Below are positions 18,617 through 27,912 of a DNA stretch of 64,000 nucleotides, piece by piece; the first letter of the stretch is position 1; each line of letters opens with the position of its first letter. Source of the stretch: Acinetobacter albensis. GTDB lineage: Bacteria > Pseudomonadota > Gammaproteobacteria > Pseudomonadales > Moraxellaceae. Below the pieces are notes generated by a model that saw nothing but the letters and a program-made list of their open reading frames with translations, did no database searches and had not been told where the DNA came from. Location: positions 149,968 through 213,967 of the forward strand of contig NZ_FMBK01000004.1 of the NCBI RefSeq assembly GCF_900095025.1. Reading direction: 5' to 3'. A program made the position numbers and the translations under genes.

Positions 18617-19417
18617 ATGAAACCATATTTAGCTTTTGCTTTACTCATTTGCTCGTACAGCCAAGCGCATGAACCTTATATAGCACCTTTAAATTACACC
18701 ACCACAAATACTCAAATGCCTATATTTAGTGGTTATGCTGAAGAAGCCTTAAATAGTGAATATGCCTTAAAAGATGTCCAATTTAATGTCATTCAACCCA
18801 ATCAAACTGTTGTGACTGTTCAACCGCAAAGTACTTTAGAATCAGTCACGGCATTTGATCTTAAGTTGCCTGAAAAAGGGACGTATACCCTTCATGCCAA
18901 AACTTCTTATCCAATTCAATATGTACAACACAATAAACAGTGGAAAATATTTTCAGATGTCGCGGCTGACAAAGTACCCGCATTAGCCGAACGTGATTAT
19001 GTGATTCCAAGTGACTTTAAAGGCAAATTACCTAAAAAAATAGATACTGTGCGTGAGTGGAGCATTCAAAGCTACCTCAGTAAAGAAAATACCTCTCCCG
19101 TTGCAGCGACACCCGCACCGATTCAAGTCAGCTTCAATATCCATCCAAATCAAATCATAGTTGGACAACCTGTCCAACTTCAACTGAGCAAAGCAGGTAA
19201 ACCCCTTGTTCAAGCAGAGGTTTTACTGCGTAAACAAGGTGCAACCGATCAACAAGCACAATCGATCTCTGTCAATGCCAATGGCTCAAGCACCATCACG
19301 TTTCCTCAAGCAGGTGGCTATTTAATTGAAGTCAGCGAAAAATTAGATCCGAAAGCTGTACCTAAAAATCAGTATTACACCATCATCAGCTTAGGCGTAA
19401 ACAATTCAACATCTTAA
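18617..19417 (+). CDS. Periplasmic DUF4198-like protein (metal-associated)
   Basis: The 266-aa product has a signal peptide (MKPYLAFALLICSYSQAHEPY, cut near QA/H) followed by two beta-rich segments. The second (from about residue 170) looks like the carbohydrate-binding-like/Ig domain that recurs in DUF4198 proteins. This family is usually found beside nickel/cobalt or Czc transport genes, but its molecular role is not established. I start at the ATG at 18617 because AGGA sits 9 nt upstream; a TTG one codon earlier is unlikely. It faces czcA with a shared hairpin between them. Confidence 0.75.
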   Translation: MKPYLAFALLICSYSQAHEPYIAPLNYTTTNTQMPIFSGYAEEALNSEYALKDVQFNVIQPNQTVVTVQPQSTLESVTAFDLKLPEKGTYTLHAKTSYPIQYVQHNKQWKIFSDVAADKVPALAERDYVIPSDFKGKLPKKIDTVREWSIQSYLSKENTSPVAATPAPIQVSFNIHPNQIIVGQPVQLQLSKAGKPLVQAEVLLRKQGATDQQAQSISVNANGSSTITFPQAGGYLIEVSEKLDPKAVPKNQYYTIISLGVNNSTS

Positions 19418-19423
19418 TCCAAT

Positions 19424-19455
19424 GCGCTATACCTGAAAATATTCAGGTATAGCGC
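19424..19455. terminator. Shared hairpin between the DUF4198-like gene and czcA
   Basis: Perfect 14-bp stem (gcgctatacctgaa 19424-19437 with 19442-19455) and loop aata, lying 10 bp or less from both convergent stop codons. U-tracts are poor on both sides. Confidence 0.6.
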
Positions 19456-19465
19456 GGCTTAATAT

Positions 19466-22400
19466 TTAATTTTTCAAGCCAACTTTTTCATTCATCCAAC
19501 GATAGATCACAGGTAAAATTAACAAGGTCAGTAAAGTAGATGAGACAATTCCACCGATGACCACTGTAGCCAAAGGTCGTTGTACTTCTGCACCTGTACC
19601 TGTCGCTATCGCCATGGGAATAAACCCCAGTGATGCCACACATGCCGTCATCAAGACTGGACGTAAACGCAGAATTGCACCCTGCCATGTGGCTTGATAG
19701 ACATCCAATTGTTGGCGTAGCTCTTTAATAAAGGTCAGCATCACCAAACCGTTGAGTACCGCAACACCTGACAAAGCAATAAAACCCACTCCTGCGGACA
19801 TAGACAATGGAATATCGCGTAGCCACAGCGCAATCAAGCCCCCACATAAAGCAAAAGGTACGCCTGTGAATACCAGCAAGCTTTCCTGAATGTTATGAAA
19901 CACCGCCATCAGCAAAATAAAAATAGTGATTAACGCCAAAGGCACCACCAACTGCATACGTGCTTTGGCAGAACTCAGATTTTCAAACTGCCCCCCATAA
20001 TCTAACCAATATCCCGCAGGCATTTCTTGTTTTGCCAAGGTTGTTTGTAATTCTGTTACAAATGAACCCAAATCACGACCTTCTACATTGACCGTGACCA
20101 CCACACGACGCTTACCATCTTCTCGACTGACTTGATTAATGCCTAAAATATTTTCAACTTTGGCCACATCTTGAAGTTGAATCAGACCACCATTTGGCGT
20201 TTGTATCGGCAATACCGCTAAATATTCAGGAGTACGCTGCGCATCATCCAAACGAATCACAAAATCAAAACGGCGGTCGCCTTGCAGAATTTGCCCAACA
20301 TTCTGACCACCTACACTGGTGGCAACCAAATCCTGAATCGCTCTGACAGATAAACCATATTGAGCTGCGGCTGCTTTATTTATTTCAATATTTAACAGGG
20401 GCAAACCTGAGGTTTGTTCAACATTGACAGCAGTGGCGCCAGAAATGGTTTTAATGTGCTGTGCAATACGGGTGGCTTGTTGATTTAAAACCACCATATC
20501 ATCACCAAAAATTTTCACGCCTACATCACTTCGTACACCTGAAATAAGTTCATTAAATCGAAGCTCGATGGGTTGTGAAAACTCACTATTGTTTCCAGGT
20601 AAAGTGGTTAAAAAAGCAATCATACGCTGACGTAATTCATCAATGGTTTCTTTGGGGTTGTTCCATTGGTCACGCGGTTTTAACAACAATACTGCATCAG
20701 ATATATTGGGGGGCATCACATCAGTCGCCACTTCTGCTGTACCTGTACGAGCGAAAATCGCTTTAATTTCTGGAAAAGACTTGAGCAGCAATTTTTCAGT
20801 ATTTTCCTGCATGCGTAAAGATTGTTCCAAACCTGTACTGGGTGAACGCATTTGCTGAACGGCAAAATCACCTTCACTTAAGGTCGGTGAAAACTCACTG
20901 CCGATTTTGCTGGCAAGCACACCTGATAAAACTAAAATACACAGCGCCAAGATGACCACGAAAAATTTAAATTCATAGGCCAGATTTAGCAGCTTTTCAT
21001 ATTTTTGTTTCAGCCACAGCATCCAACGGCTTTCTGTTTCTTTGACTTCACCATTGACAAATAAAGCCACTGCGGCAGGCACAAAAGTTACAGATAAAAT
21101 AATTGCACCGAACAAGGCCAACACCACTGTCATCGCCATAGGATGAAACAGCTTGGCTTCTACACCAGTTAAAGCAAAGATAGGCAAATACACCACAAGA
21201 ATGATTAACTGCCCGAAAATTAAAGGACGGCGTGCTTGTTTGGCCGCGAGAAAGACTTCTTTAAAACGTTCGGCTTTGGTCAATAAGCGACCTTTCGCAT
21301 GTTGTGCTTCAGCCAAGCGACGAATACAGTTTTCAACAATAACCACGGCACCATCTACAATAATACCGAAGTCCAATGCGCCCAAACTCATCAGATTGGC
21401 ACTGATTTTTTGCTCAGCCATACCTGCCAAAGTAAATAACATGGATAGCGGAATCACACAGGCTGTAATCAGTGCAGCACGAAAATTTCCCAAAAATAAA
21501 AACAGAATCACAATGACCAGAATTGCGCCTTCGACTAGATTTTTCTGTACGGTTTTAATCGCACGTTCGACCAAATCTGTACGGTCATATACCGTTTCAA
21601 TCATTACGCCTTTAGGCAAAGATTGTTGAATGGTTTTCACTTTCGCATCCACAGCTTGCGCAACCGTTCGACTGTTTTCACCCATCATCATCATGGCGAT
21701 ACCCAACACGGCTTCCTCACCGTTGTAAGTGGCTCCACCTGTACGCAAATCATGCCCAATCGACACCGTTGCAACATCTACAACCCGAATCGGAAAACTA
21801 TTTTTGTGGGCAAGCGTGACATTTTGAATATCTTCAATGCTGTTGAGTGTGCCAGGTACACGCACTGTCATCTGCTGACCATTATTCTCAATAAAACCTG
21901 CACCACGGTTTTCATTGTTTTGCGTTAAAGCGATTTGCAAATCGGTTAACGGAATTTGCAATTGTTGCAACCGATTTAAATCGGGGGTCACCACATAGGT
22001 TTTATTAAATCCACCAATCGAGTTGACTTCTGCCACCCCTGCAACACGTTGTAATTGTGGACGGACAATCCAATCCTGAATTTCACGTAAGTCCATCGCG
22101 CTGTAGGCTGTACCATCTGGCTTTTTTGCATTGGGATCAGCTTTGATCACCCATTGATAAATTTCCCCCAATCCTGTTGAAACAGGTGACATGGTCGGGG
22201 CAATCTCGTTGGGTAATTCTGCTTGAGCCTCTTGTAAACGCTGATTAATTTGCTGTCTAGCCCAATAAATATCTGTGCCATCTTTAAAAATAATCGTGAC
22301 TTGTGACAAACCATAACGAGAAATTGAACGGGTTTGTTCAAGCTTGGGCAAACCTGCCATCGAATTTTCAATCGGATAGGTAATACGTTGCTCAACTTCT

Positions 22401-22663
22401 AATGCGGTAAATCCTGCGGCCTGTGTATTAATTTGAACTTGAGTATTGGTAATGTCAGGGACAGCATCAATCGGTAATTTTTGATAACTGTATACCCCAA
22501 TACCAATCCAAGCGACAATAAATAACATCACCCAAATGGCATTTTGAATCGAGAATTGAATCAGGCGATCAAAAAGACCTTCAGGTGCAGGCAGCTGATC
22601 TGAATTGGATGCTTGATCTGTTTTCGAGATTGACTGGTTGGGAGAGTGGTCATTAATGCTCAT
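19466..22663 (-). CDS. czcA: CzcA-type heavy-metal efflux RND pump
   Basis: Inner-membrane proton/metal antiporter of the HME-RND family that, with CzcB and CzcC, exports Co, Zn and Cd across both membranes. The 1065-aa length and twelve-helix RND layout are usual. Helix 4 carries DFGIIVDGAVVIVEN, the acidic motif (two Asp, one Glu) known to be needed for proton and metal transport in the Zn/Co/Cd subgroup. There is a 30-residue polar N-terminal extension before the first helix. The start codon lies inside the end of czcB (11-nt overlap), with GGAGAAG as Shine-Dalgarno. Confidence 0.95.
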   Translation of the reverse strand: MSINDHSPNQSISKTDQASNSDQLPAPEGLFDRLIQFSIQNAIWVMLFIVAWIGIGVYSYQKLPIDAVPDITNTQVQINTQAAGFTALEVEQRITYPIENSMAGLPKLEQTRSISRYGLSQVTIIFKDGTDIYWARQQINQRLQEAQAELPNEIAPTMSPVSTGLGEIYQWVIKADPNAKKPDGTAYSAMDLREIQDWIVRPQLQRVAGVAEVNSIGGFNKTYVVTPDLNRLQQLQIPLTDLQIALTQNNENRGAGFIENNGQQMTVRVPGTLNSIEDIQNVTLAHKNSFPIRVVDVATVSIGHDLRTGGATYNGEEAVLGIAMMMMGENSRTVAQAVDAKVKTIQQSLPKGVMIETVYDRTDLVERAIKTVQKNLVEGAILVIVILFLFLGNFRAALITACVIPLSMLFTLAGMAEQKISANLMSLGALDFGIIVDGAVVIVENCIRRLAEAQHAKGRLLTKAERFKEVFLAAKQARRPLIFGQLIILVVYLPIFALTGVEAKLFHPMAMTVVLALFGAIILSVTFVPAAVALFVNGEVKETESRWMLWLKQKYEKLLNLAYEFKFFVVILALCILVLSGVLASKIGSEFSPTLSEGDFAVQQMRSPSTGLEQSLRMQENTEKLLLKSFPEIKAIFARTGTAEVATDVMPPNISDAVLLLKPRDQWNNPKETIDELRQRMIAFLTTLPGNNSEFSQPIELRFNELISGVRSDVGVKIFGDDMVVLNQQATRIAQHIKTISGATAVNVEQTSGLPLLNIEINKAAAAQYGLSVRAIQDLVATSVGGQNVGQILQGDRRFDFVIRLDDAQRTPEYLAVLPIQTPNGGLIQLQDVAKVENILGINQVSREDGKRRVVVTVNVEGRDLGSFVTELQTTLAKQEMPAGYWLDYGGQFENLSSAKARMQLVVPLALITIFILLMAVFHNIQESLLVFTGVPFALCGGLIALWLRDIPLSMSAGVGFIALSGVAVLNGLVMLTFIKELRQQLDVYQATWQGAILRLRPVLMTACVASLGFIPMAIATGTGAEVQRPLATVVIGGIVSSTLLTLLILPVIYRWMNEKVGLKN

Positions 22664-23909
22664 GACTCGCTTCTCCTTTTTCCAGTTCAGATTTCAACAA
22701 GAAACTGCCTTGTGCGGCATATTGCTGTCCTTGGGTCAAACCCGATTGCACTTCAACCCATTCAGCATTGCCTGATATTTGTCCCAGAACCACAGGTTGA
22801 GCTTTAAATTCAATTTTCTGATCATGTTCAGAGGCAACAAAAACTGCATCTTTGCCTTCAACTTTTTGAATGGCGCTTTTTAAAATGCGCAATGCTTGAG
22901 CTGATCCCGCTTGTTGCAATTGCACATTGACCATTAAATTTGGACGCAGCTCGGTCGCACTCGATAATATTTTGGCACGAACTTGCAATCGACCTGTTTG
23001 CAGGTCGGCTTCAGTATTTAAACTTTGAATTTGTGCTTTAAACAGATTGCCTGTTTGTAGCGATTTGAACTCGATTTGTTGATTCAGACCAATTGCACTC
23101 AAGTCAGCACTGGGTGCAATAAACTCAAGCCAGAGTTGATCCAATTGATCGATAATAAACAACTGATTTGCAAGCTGAACATTTTCCCCCACCACCAAGT
23201 CTTTTTTACTGATAATGCCTGAAATGGGGGCAGTTAAAACATAACGACCATTTGAACCCGATGCTGCGCCAAAAGCCGATAATCGCGATTTGCTGGCTTG
23301 TACCTGAATCTGCGCCTGCTTGTAAACATTATAAGCCCGTTGATAATCCTGCTTTGCAGAAATTCCCTGTGACCACAACTGTCGCTCACGTTCATAGTCC
23401 TGACGTGCCAGTTCTAAATTGGCTTGGACAATCTGCAAGTTGGCTTGTTGATCCACCAAATCAGGCACCATCAAGGTGGCCAATGCTTGACCTTTTACTA
23501 CCCGTTGTCCAAGTTCCACATTCACTTTTTCCACATAACCACTAAATGCAGGAGAAACATGTGCCTGTCGGTCCGTATTCACAATCACTTTGGCAGGATA
23601 AGAAGCCGACTTTGTGACTGCACCTACTTCAACCAAAGCAAGCTGTATGCCATGTTCAGTGATTTGTTTTGCTGTCAGCGCAATTTCCTCGCCATGTTCA
23701 GTCTCAGCATGTACAGTATTTTTAGCCTCGTCTTCCGCATGTTCACCCTCTTCCGTCTGTCCATGTGCATCTTGTTTCGCAGAATTACCTTTATCTGAAA
23801 TCAACAAACCCAGGGCAAGCAATGTAGTCACGATCAAAGCCATCACAATTAATAATTTTTGGGAAATTTTGCCGAGTTGATTTTTTAAATTTCTTTGCAT
23901 TTGTCGCAT
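22653..23909 (-). CDS. czcB: CzcB-type periplasmic adaptor (membrane fusion protein)
   Basis: Bridges the CzcA pump and the CzcC outer-membrane channel. The 418-aa protein has an N-terminal membrane anchor, then a segment rich in His and acidic residues (about 45-85, e.g. GEHAEDEAKN and HAETEHGEE) that could bind metal. The lipoyl/hairpin domain (GYVEKVNVELGQRVVKG) and beta-barrel domain follow, and it ends SHEH. I place the start at 23909: the czcC stop TAA is followed by one T and this ATG, with GGGGA 9 nt upstream. A start at 23927 would overlap czcC without a better site. Confidence 0.92.
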   Translation of the reverse strand: MRQMQRNLKNQLGKISQKLLIVMALIVTTLLALGLLISDKGNSAKQDAHGQTEEGEHAEDEAKNTVHAETEHGEEIALTAKQITEHGIQLALVEVGAVTKSASYPAKVIVNTDRQAHVSPAFSGYVEKVNVELGQRVVKGQALATLMVPDLVDQQANLQIVQANLELARQDYERERQLWSQGISAKQDYQRAYNVYKQAQIQVQASKSRLSAFGAASGSNGRYVLTAPISGIISKKDLVVGENVQLANQLFIIDQLDQLWLEFIAPSADLSAIGLNQQIEFKSLQTGNLFKAQIQSLNTEADLQTGRLQVRAKILSSATELRPNLMVNVQLQQAGSAQALRILKSAIQKVEGKDAVFVASEHDQKIEFKAQPVVLGQISGNAEWVEVQSGLTQGQQYAAQGSFLLKSELEKGEASHEH

Positions 23910-23910
23910 A

Positions 23911-25272
23911 TTATTTTTCCCCGCCAATGACTGCTAAATCTTGTGTGTCTTGCCATAAATTCTGATTGATTTGTGCAATAGCATCTTTCGCCATGACTTG
24001 ACTAGGCTGAATTCCCAAACTTAAACTTTCTGCTTCAATGGCACATTGCCAAGCTTCTTTCAACAATTGCACTTTACGCATACGCACTTCTTGCAATTGT
24101 AAAGTCGCTTGTTGCACCTCAGTCACTGCAAATTTACCTGCACTAAAGCCGAGCAATGTTTTGCGTTGTACTTGCATCGCCAATGGAATTTGAGTTTGAT
24201 CCACATGCTTGAATTGCACTTCCAATCCTTGTAATTCAGTTAATAACGTACCGACTTGCAAGGCATTCTGCTTCAAATAAAATGCCTGTTGCTTCTCCAA
24301 AACATCGTATTTGGCTTGGGCAATTTTCACCCCATATTGTTGACGATTAAAAATATTCAGCGGAATAGACACTCCCAGCATCAGTTCATTTTCTGTTGAT
24401 GTCTGAGGCGATTTGATTCGATTCATCCCCACATTTAAAGTGGGATTTGGGCGTGCCGATACTTTCAGCTGATCCACACTTGCTTTGGCCTCAAGCACCT
24501 GTAACTGACGTGATTTTTCAAATAAATTTTTTGACAAATACTGTTGTACTTGTTGATGGGTTGAAGACGGCCATAACAACTTCGGTGATAAACCAATCTG
24601 AATCGTTTTATCCGAAACACCCCAGACATTGGACAATTGCTGGGTCGCAACCTGTACTTGTAAGTCAGCTTGTCGATATAAACGTATATTTTCTGCATGG
24701 GTTAAACGCGCACGATCGACATCGACCTCTGCGACACTGCCTGCTTGATAGCGCTTTTGAATGGCATTCAAATTATCTTGACTGACATTAAGCTGTTCTT
24801 GAACCACATGACGTTCCAGTTCAAAAATCGCCAGTTGCGACCACAAATATTTCACGGCAAGCTCAAGTTGCGCATGATAAATTTGCTCATTCAAACTCAT
24901 TTTAGTTTGGGCAATTTGGGCCAGTTTCTGATGGACTTTACGTTCACCAAAAATATCTAAGGGCTGAGAAAGACCAACAGATAACTCTTGATCTTGATTT
25001 GAGCCAAAGCCAGTTTGCGTTATGGATAACTCAGGATTTATCCACAATTTTGATTGATGAATATTCGCCGAGGCAATCTTGTGTTGCGTTGCCCAGATGG
25101 TTTGTGACTGCTGATAATCGGTCGTGTTTTGTATTGCTTGTTCCAAGCTTAGGCCTGTTTGCCCAGATTCTGCGTAGACCACCGAGGATAAACACCCCAA
25201 CAATAACGCACCAATGAAGGAAAACTGAACAGCATGATGCTGTGTTTTGACATGACATATAATTTTAGACAT
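23911..25272 (-). CDS. czcC: CzcC-type outer membrane channel protein
   Basis: TolC-fold outer-membrane factor of the Czc tripartite pump. The 453-aa product has a signal peptide (cut near VVYA/ES) and the repeated alpha-helical hairpin pattern of the OEP family, e.g. LSLEQAIQNTTDYQ at the start of the mature protein and the second-repeat helix with KQAFYLKQNALQ. It is the second gene of the czcI-C-B-A operon, with one base between its stop and the czcB start. Confidence 0.92.
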   Translation of the reverse strand: MSKIICHVKTQHHAVQFSFIGALLLGCLSSVVYAESGQTGLSLEQAIQNTTDYQQSQTIWATQHKIASANIHQSKLWINPELSITQTGFGSNQDQELSVGLSQPLDIFGERKVHQKLAQIAQTKMSLNEQIYHAQLELAVKYLWSQLAIFELERHVVQEQLNVSQDNLNAIQKRYQAGSVAEVDVDRARLTHAENIRLYRQADLQVQVATQQLSNVWGVSDKTIQIGLSPKLLWPSSTHQQVQQYLSKNLFEKSRQLQVLEAKASVDQLKVSARPNPTLNVGMNRIKSPQTSTENELMLGVSIPLNIFNRQQYGVKIAQAKYDVLEKQQAFYLKQNALQVGTLLTELQGLEVQFKHVDQTQIPLAMQVQRKTLLGFSAGKFAVTEVQQATLQLQEVRMRKVQLLKEAWQCAIEAESLSLGIQPSQVMAKDAIAQINQNLWQDTQDLAVIGGEK

Positions 25273-25330
25273 TTGACTGCCCCACTTAATAAGAAAATAA
25301 GTGGTGGGTCATCTTTTAGGCTACCCCACC

Positions 25331-25741
25331 TTATAGCGGGGTAAGCACGGGCGGTGGGTTTGCTCGAGATAAATGCGGGGACTGATATAAATTACGCCAG
25401 TCAAATTCTAGACGCGGCACGTATGCAGAGAACAAGGGTTCGTTCGCCGACTGTTGCACATCGCTCAATATAAAATGTGCAAATGAAGGCAAATGATCAC
25501 GATGATCATCTGTTGCAAATACACTCGATAATGGTGTTTTTTCTTGTACTGCTGAAACATGATTATGTTTTGTCGTTTGATTCTGTTCACAACGTACTGC
25601 ACCATGATGACCAAAATGGGGCAATGTGGTTGAATGAGTCGACAATGTTTCATGCACACAAAATGCAGCTGCCACATTCCATAGACTTTGGAATATGAAC
25701 AAACTTAACATGAAGGTGATAAAAATATTCGACTTTTTCAC
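25331..25741 (-). CDS. czcI: CzcI-like small periplasmic His-rich protein
   Basis: Leader gene of many czcCBA operons, thought to modulate metal resistance; the mechanism is not known. The 136-aa product has a signal peptide (MKKSNIFITFMLSLF...AAAFC) and a short conserved Cys/His stretch typical of CzcI: AFCVHETL, then HFGHHGAVRCEQ and KHNHVSAV. It ends with the Pro-rich tail RANPPPVLTPL. It lies 58 bp upstream of czcC in the same direction. The family assignment rests on position plus these motifs. Confidence 0.72.
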   Translation of the reverse strand: MKKSNIFITFMLSLFIFQSLWNVAAAFCVHETLSTHSTTLPHFGHHGAVRCEQNQTTKHNHVSAVQEKTPLSSVFATDDHRDHLPSFAHFILSDVQQSANEPLFSAYVPRLEFDWRNLYQSPHLSRANPPPVLTPL

Positions 25742-25893
25742 ACCATAAACTTCTGAGCAATAATCAAACGATACGGCACTATAGCAGTTTAGTTGATGTT
25801 ATAAAATTACAAGGTTTAAACTCAGAAAGCATGGTCGGATTGAAATCTCACCAATCTGATGCTTGTAAAGCATCCATCGATCAAAACTCTGAC

Positions 25894-25922
25894 AAAAAAA
25901 CCAGCCCGTAGGCTGGTTTTTT
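25894..25922. terminator. Bidirectional terminator after ettA
   Basis: Stem ccagcc/ggctgg (25901-25906, 25911-25916, loop cgta) flanked by A7 and T6, 17 bp past the ettA stop on the minus strand. Confidence 0.9.
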
Positions 25923-25938
25923 AATTTAAAACTGGAGA

Positions 25939-27600
25939 TTAACCGCCAATTTTTTTGTATTTAGAACGCTTTTGTACACCCGCATCACCTAAACGTGACT
26001 GACGGTATGCTTCATATTCAGCATAGTTACCTGCATAGAACTCAGGTTGTTCGTTTTCAAATGACAAGATGTGCGTTGCAATACGGTCTAGGAACCAACG
26101 GTCATGCGATACCACCATCACTGTGCCTGGGAATACAAGAATTGCATCCTCAAGTGCACGTAAAGTTTCAATATCCAAGTCGTTCGATGGCTCATCCAGT
26201 AAGATCACGTTTGCGCCCATTTGCAAGATTTTCGCAAGTTGTAAACGGTTACGTTCACCACCCGACAATTCACCTACGCGTTTTTGCTGATCTTGACCTT
26301 TAAAGTTAAAACGTCCGATATAGGCACGCGATGCGATTTCGTAATCGCCAATACGTAAGATATCTAAACCGCCAGAAATTTCTTCCCAAACCGTTTTCTT
26401 ATCATCTAAAGTATCACGCAACTGACCGACATAAGCCACTTTAACTGATTCGCCCAGTATCACCGAACCTGTATCGGGTTGCTGTTCGCCTGTCATCATA
26501 CGGAATAAGGTCGTTTTACCCGCACCATTCGGCCCCACAATACCGACAATTGCCGTTGGTGGGACAGAGAAGGTTAAGTTTTCATACAACAAACGACCAT
26601 CAAACGATTTACTGATCCCTTCAACATCAACCACCTTGTTCCCTAAACGAGGACCCGGTGGGATATAGATTTCTGAAGTTTCATTACGTTGTTGGAATTC
26701 TTTAGAGTTCAGCTCTTCAAAACGTTCCATACGTGCTTTGTTTTTCTTTTGCTGACCTTTGGCATTAGAACGAACCCATTCAAGTTCTTTCTTTAATGCT
26801 TTAGCAAAAGATTCTTCTTGCTTGTTCTCTTGCTCTAAACGGGCATTTTTCTGTTCCAACCAATTGGTATAGTTCCCTTGGTAAGGAATACCCATGCCAC
26901 GGTCAAGCTCCAGAATCCACTCAGCCACGTTATCCAAGAAATAACGGTCATGCGTAATTGCCACGATTGTACCGGCAAAGTCTTTCAAGAAACGTTCTAA
27001 CCAAGTGACAGATTCTGCATCCAAATGGTTCGTCGGTTCATCAAGAAGTAACATGTCTGGCTTAGACAAAAGCAAACGACACAGTGCAACACGGCGACGT
27101 TCACCACCTGAAAGCAAAGTAACGTCAGCATCCCAAGCAGGAAGATTCAATGCCGCAGCAGCTTGATCCATTTGGTTGCTTAAGTTATGTGCATCCCAAG
27201 CATGAATGATTGACTCTAATTTCTCTTGCTCTTTGGCAAGGGCATCAAAGTCAGCATCTTCTGCTGCATATTCTGCAAAAACTTCATCCAAACGTGCTAA
27301 GGCATCAAGTGGCTCACGTAAACCATCTTCAACGTTACCACGAACGTCTTTAGCAGGATCAAGTGGTGGTTCTTGCTCAAGATAGCCGATTTTAATACCC
27401 GGCTGAGCACGTGCTTCACCTGAGAAATCTTTATCTACGCCAGCCATAATACGAAGCAAAGTAGATTTACCTGCACCGTTTAAACCAAGTACACCAATTT
27501 TTGCACCTGGGAAAAATGATAAAGAGATGTCTTTTAAGATTTCGCGTTTAGGCGGAACCATTTTCGACACACGGTTCATCGTGTAAATATATTGGGCCAC
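25939..27600 (-). CDS. ettA: Energy-dependent translational throttle protein EttA
   Basis: ABC-F ATPase that binds the ribosomal E site and gates entry into elongation according to ADP/ATP level. The 553-aa protein has two ABC cassettes without membrane segments. Walker A motifs are GLNGAGKSTLLR and GPNGAGKTTLFR; signatures are LSGGERRRVAL and LSGGERNRLQL. Between the cassettes lies the P-site tRNA interaction motif linker, helical and charged, with GQQKKNKARMERFEELN. The EttA-type arm insertion in cassette 1 is also visible. It is a single-gene unit divergent from metY. Confidence 0.95.
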   Translation of the reverse strand: MAQYIYTMNRVSKMVPPKREILKDISLSFFPGAKIGVLGLNGAGKSTLLRIMAGVDKDFSGEARAQPGIKIGYLEQEPPLDPAKDVRGNVEDGLREPLDALARLDEVFAEYAAEDADFDALAKEQEKLESIIHAWDAHNLSNQMDQAAAALNLPAWDADVTLLSGGERRRVALCRLLLSKPDMLLLDEPTNHLDAESVTWLERFLKDFAGTIVAITHDRYFLDNVAEWILELDRGMGIPYQGNYTNWLEQKNARLEQENKQEESFAKALKKELEWVRSNAKGQQKKNKARMERFEELNSKEFQQRNETSEIYIPPGPRLGNKVVDVEGISKSFDGRLLYENLTFSVPPTAIVGIVGPNGAGKTTLFRMMTGEQQPDTGSVILGESVKVAYVGQLRDTLDDKKTVWEEISGGLDILRIGDYEIASRAYIGRFNFKGQDQQKRVGELSGGERNRLQLAKILQMGANVILLDEPSNDLDIETLRALEDAILVFPGTVMVVSHDRWFLDRIATHILSFENEQPEFYAGNYAEYEAYRQSRLGDAGVQKRSKYKKIGG

Positions 27601-27912
27601 GTAGGACTCCTCTATAGAAAAAGCAAAATTCGCACGTGATCAAAAACCGCATGCGAACAAATATTCTGGGCATTATACGATGAAAGCAGTGAAAAAATAA
27701 GGGATAGCTGTGATCTTGAATAGAATGTTACAACTCTCGGCATGTTTATTTTTTAAACATGGCAATCAGGCTTTTACTTGTGAAATGACTATTTATGAAT
27801 AGTATCCTTTATATGAATATTTAAGATAACAATTTAATTTAAATCGCAATTTCATTCATATATAGCAATGCTACACTGGGTCAATATTTAACTTCACAAA
27901 GATGATGTCAAC
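27601..27912. other. Divergent promoter region of ettA and metY
   Basis: A 312-bp gap holding the promoters of both genes. An 8-bp inverted repeat (catgttta 27741-27748, taaacatg 27754-27761, T-rich loop) is visible. I find no S-adenosylmethionine riboswitch features such as a conserved multi-helix junction, and no coding sequence. Confidence 0.45.

Noticed and set aside
21153..21629. A 158-codon plus-strand frame inside czcA
   Set aside because: Antisense shadow of a strongly conserved RND pump; no homology features or ribosome site.
27601..27912. SAM-responsive riboswitch upstream of metY
   Set aside because: The region is AT-rich with no conserved multi-helix junction; only a small 8-bp hairpin is visible.
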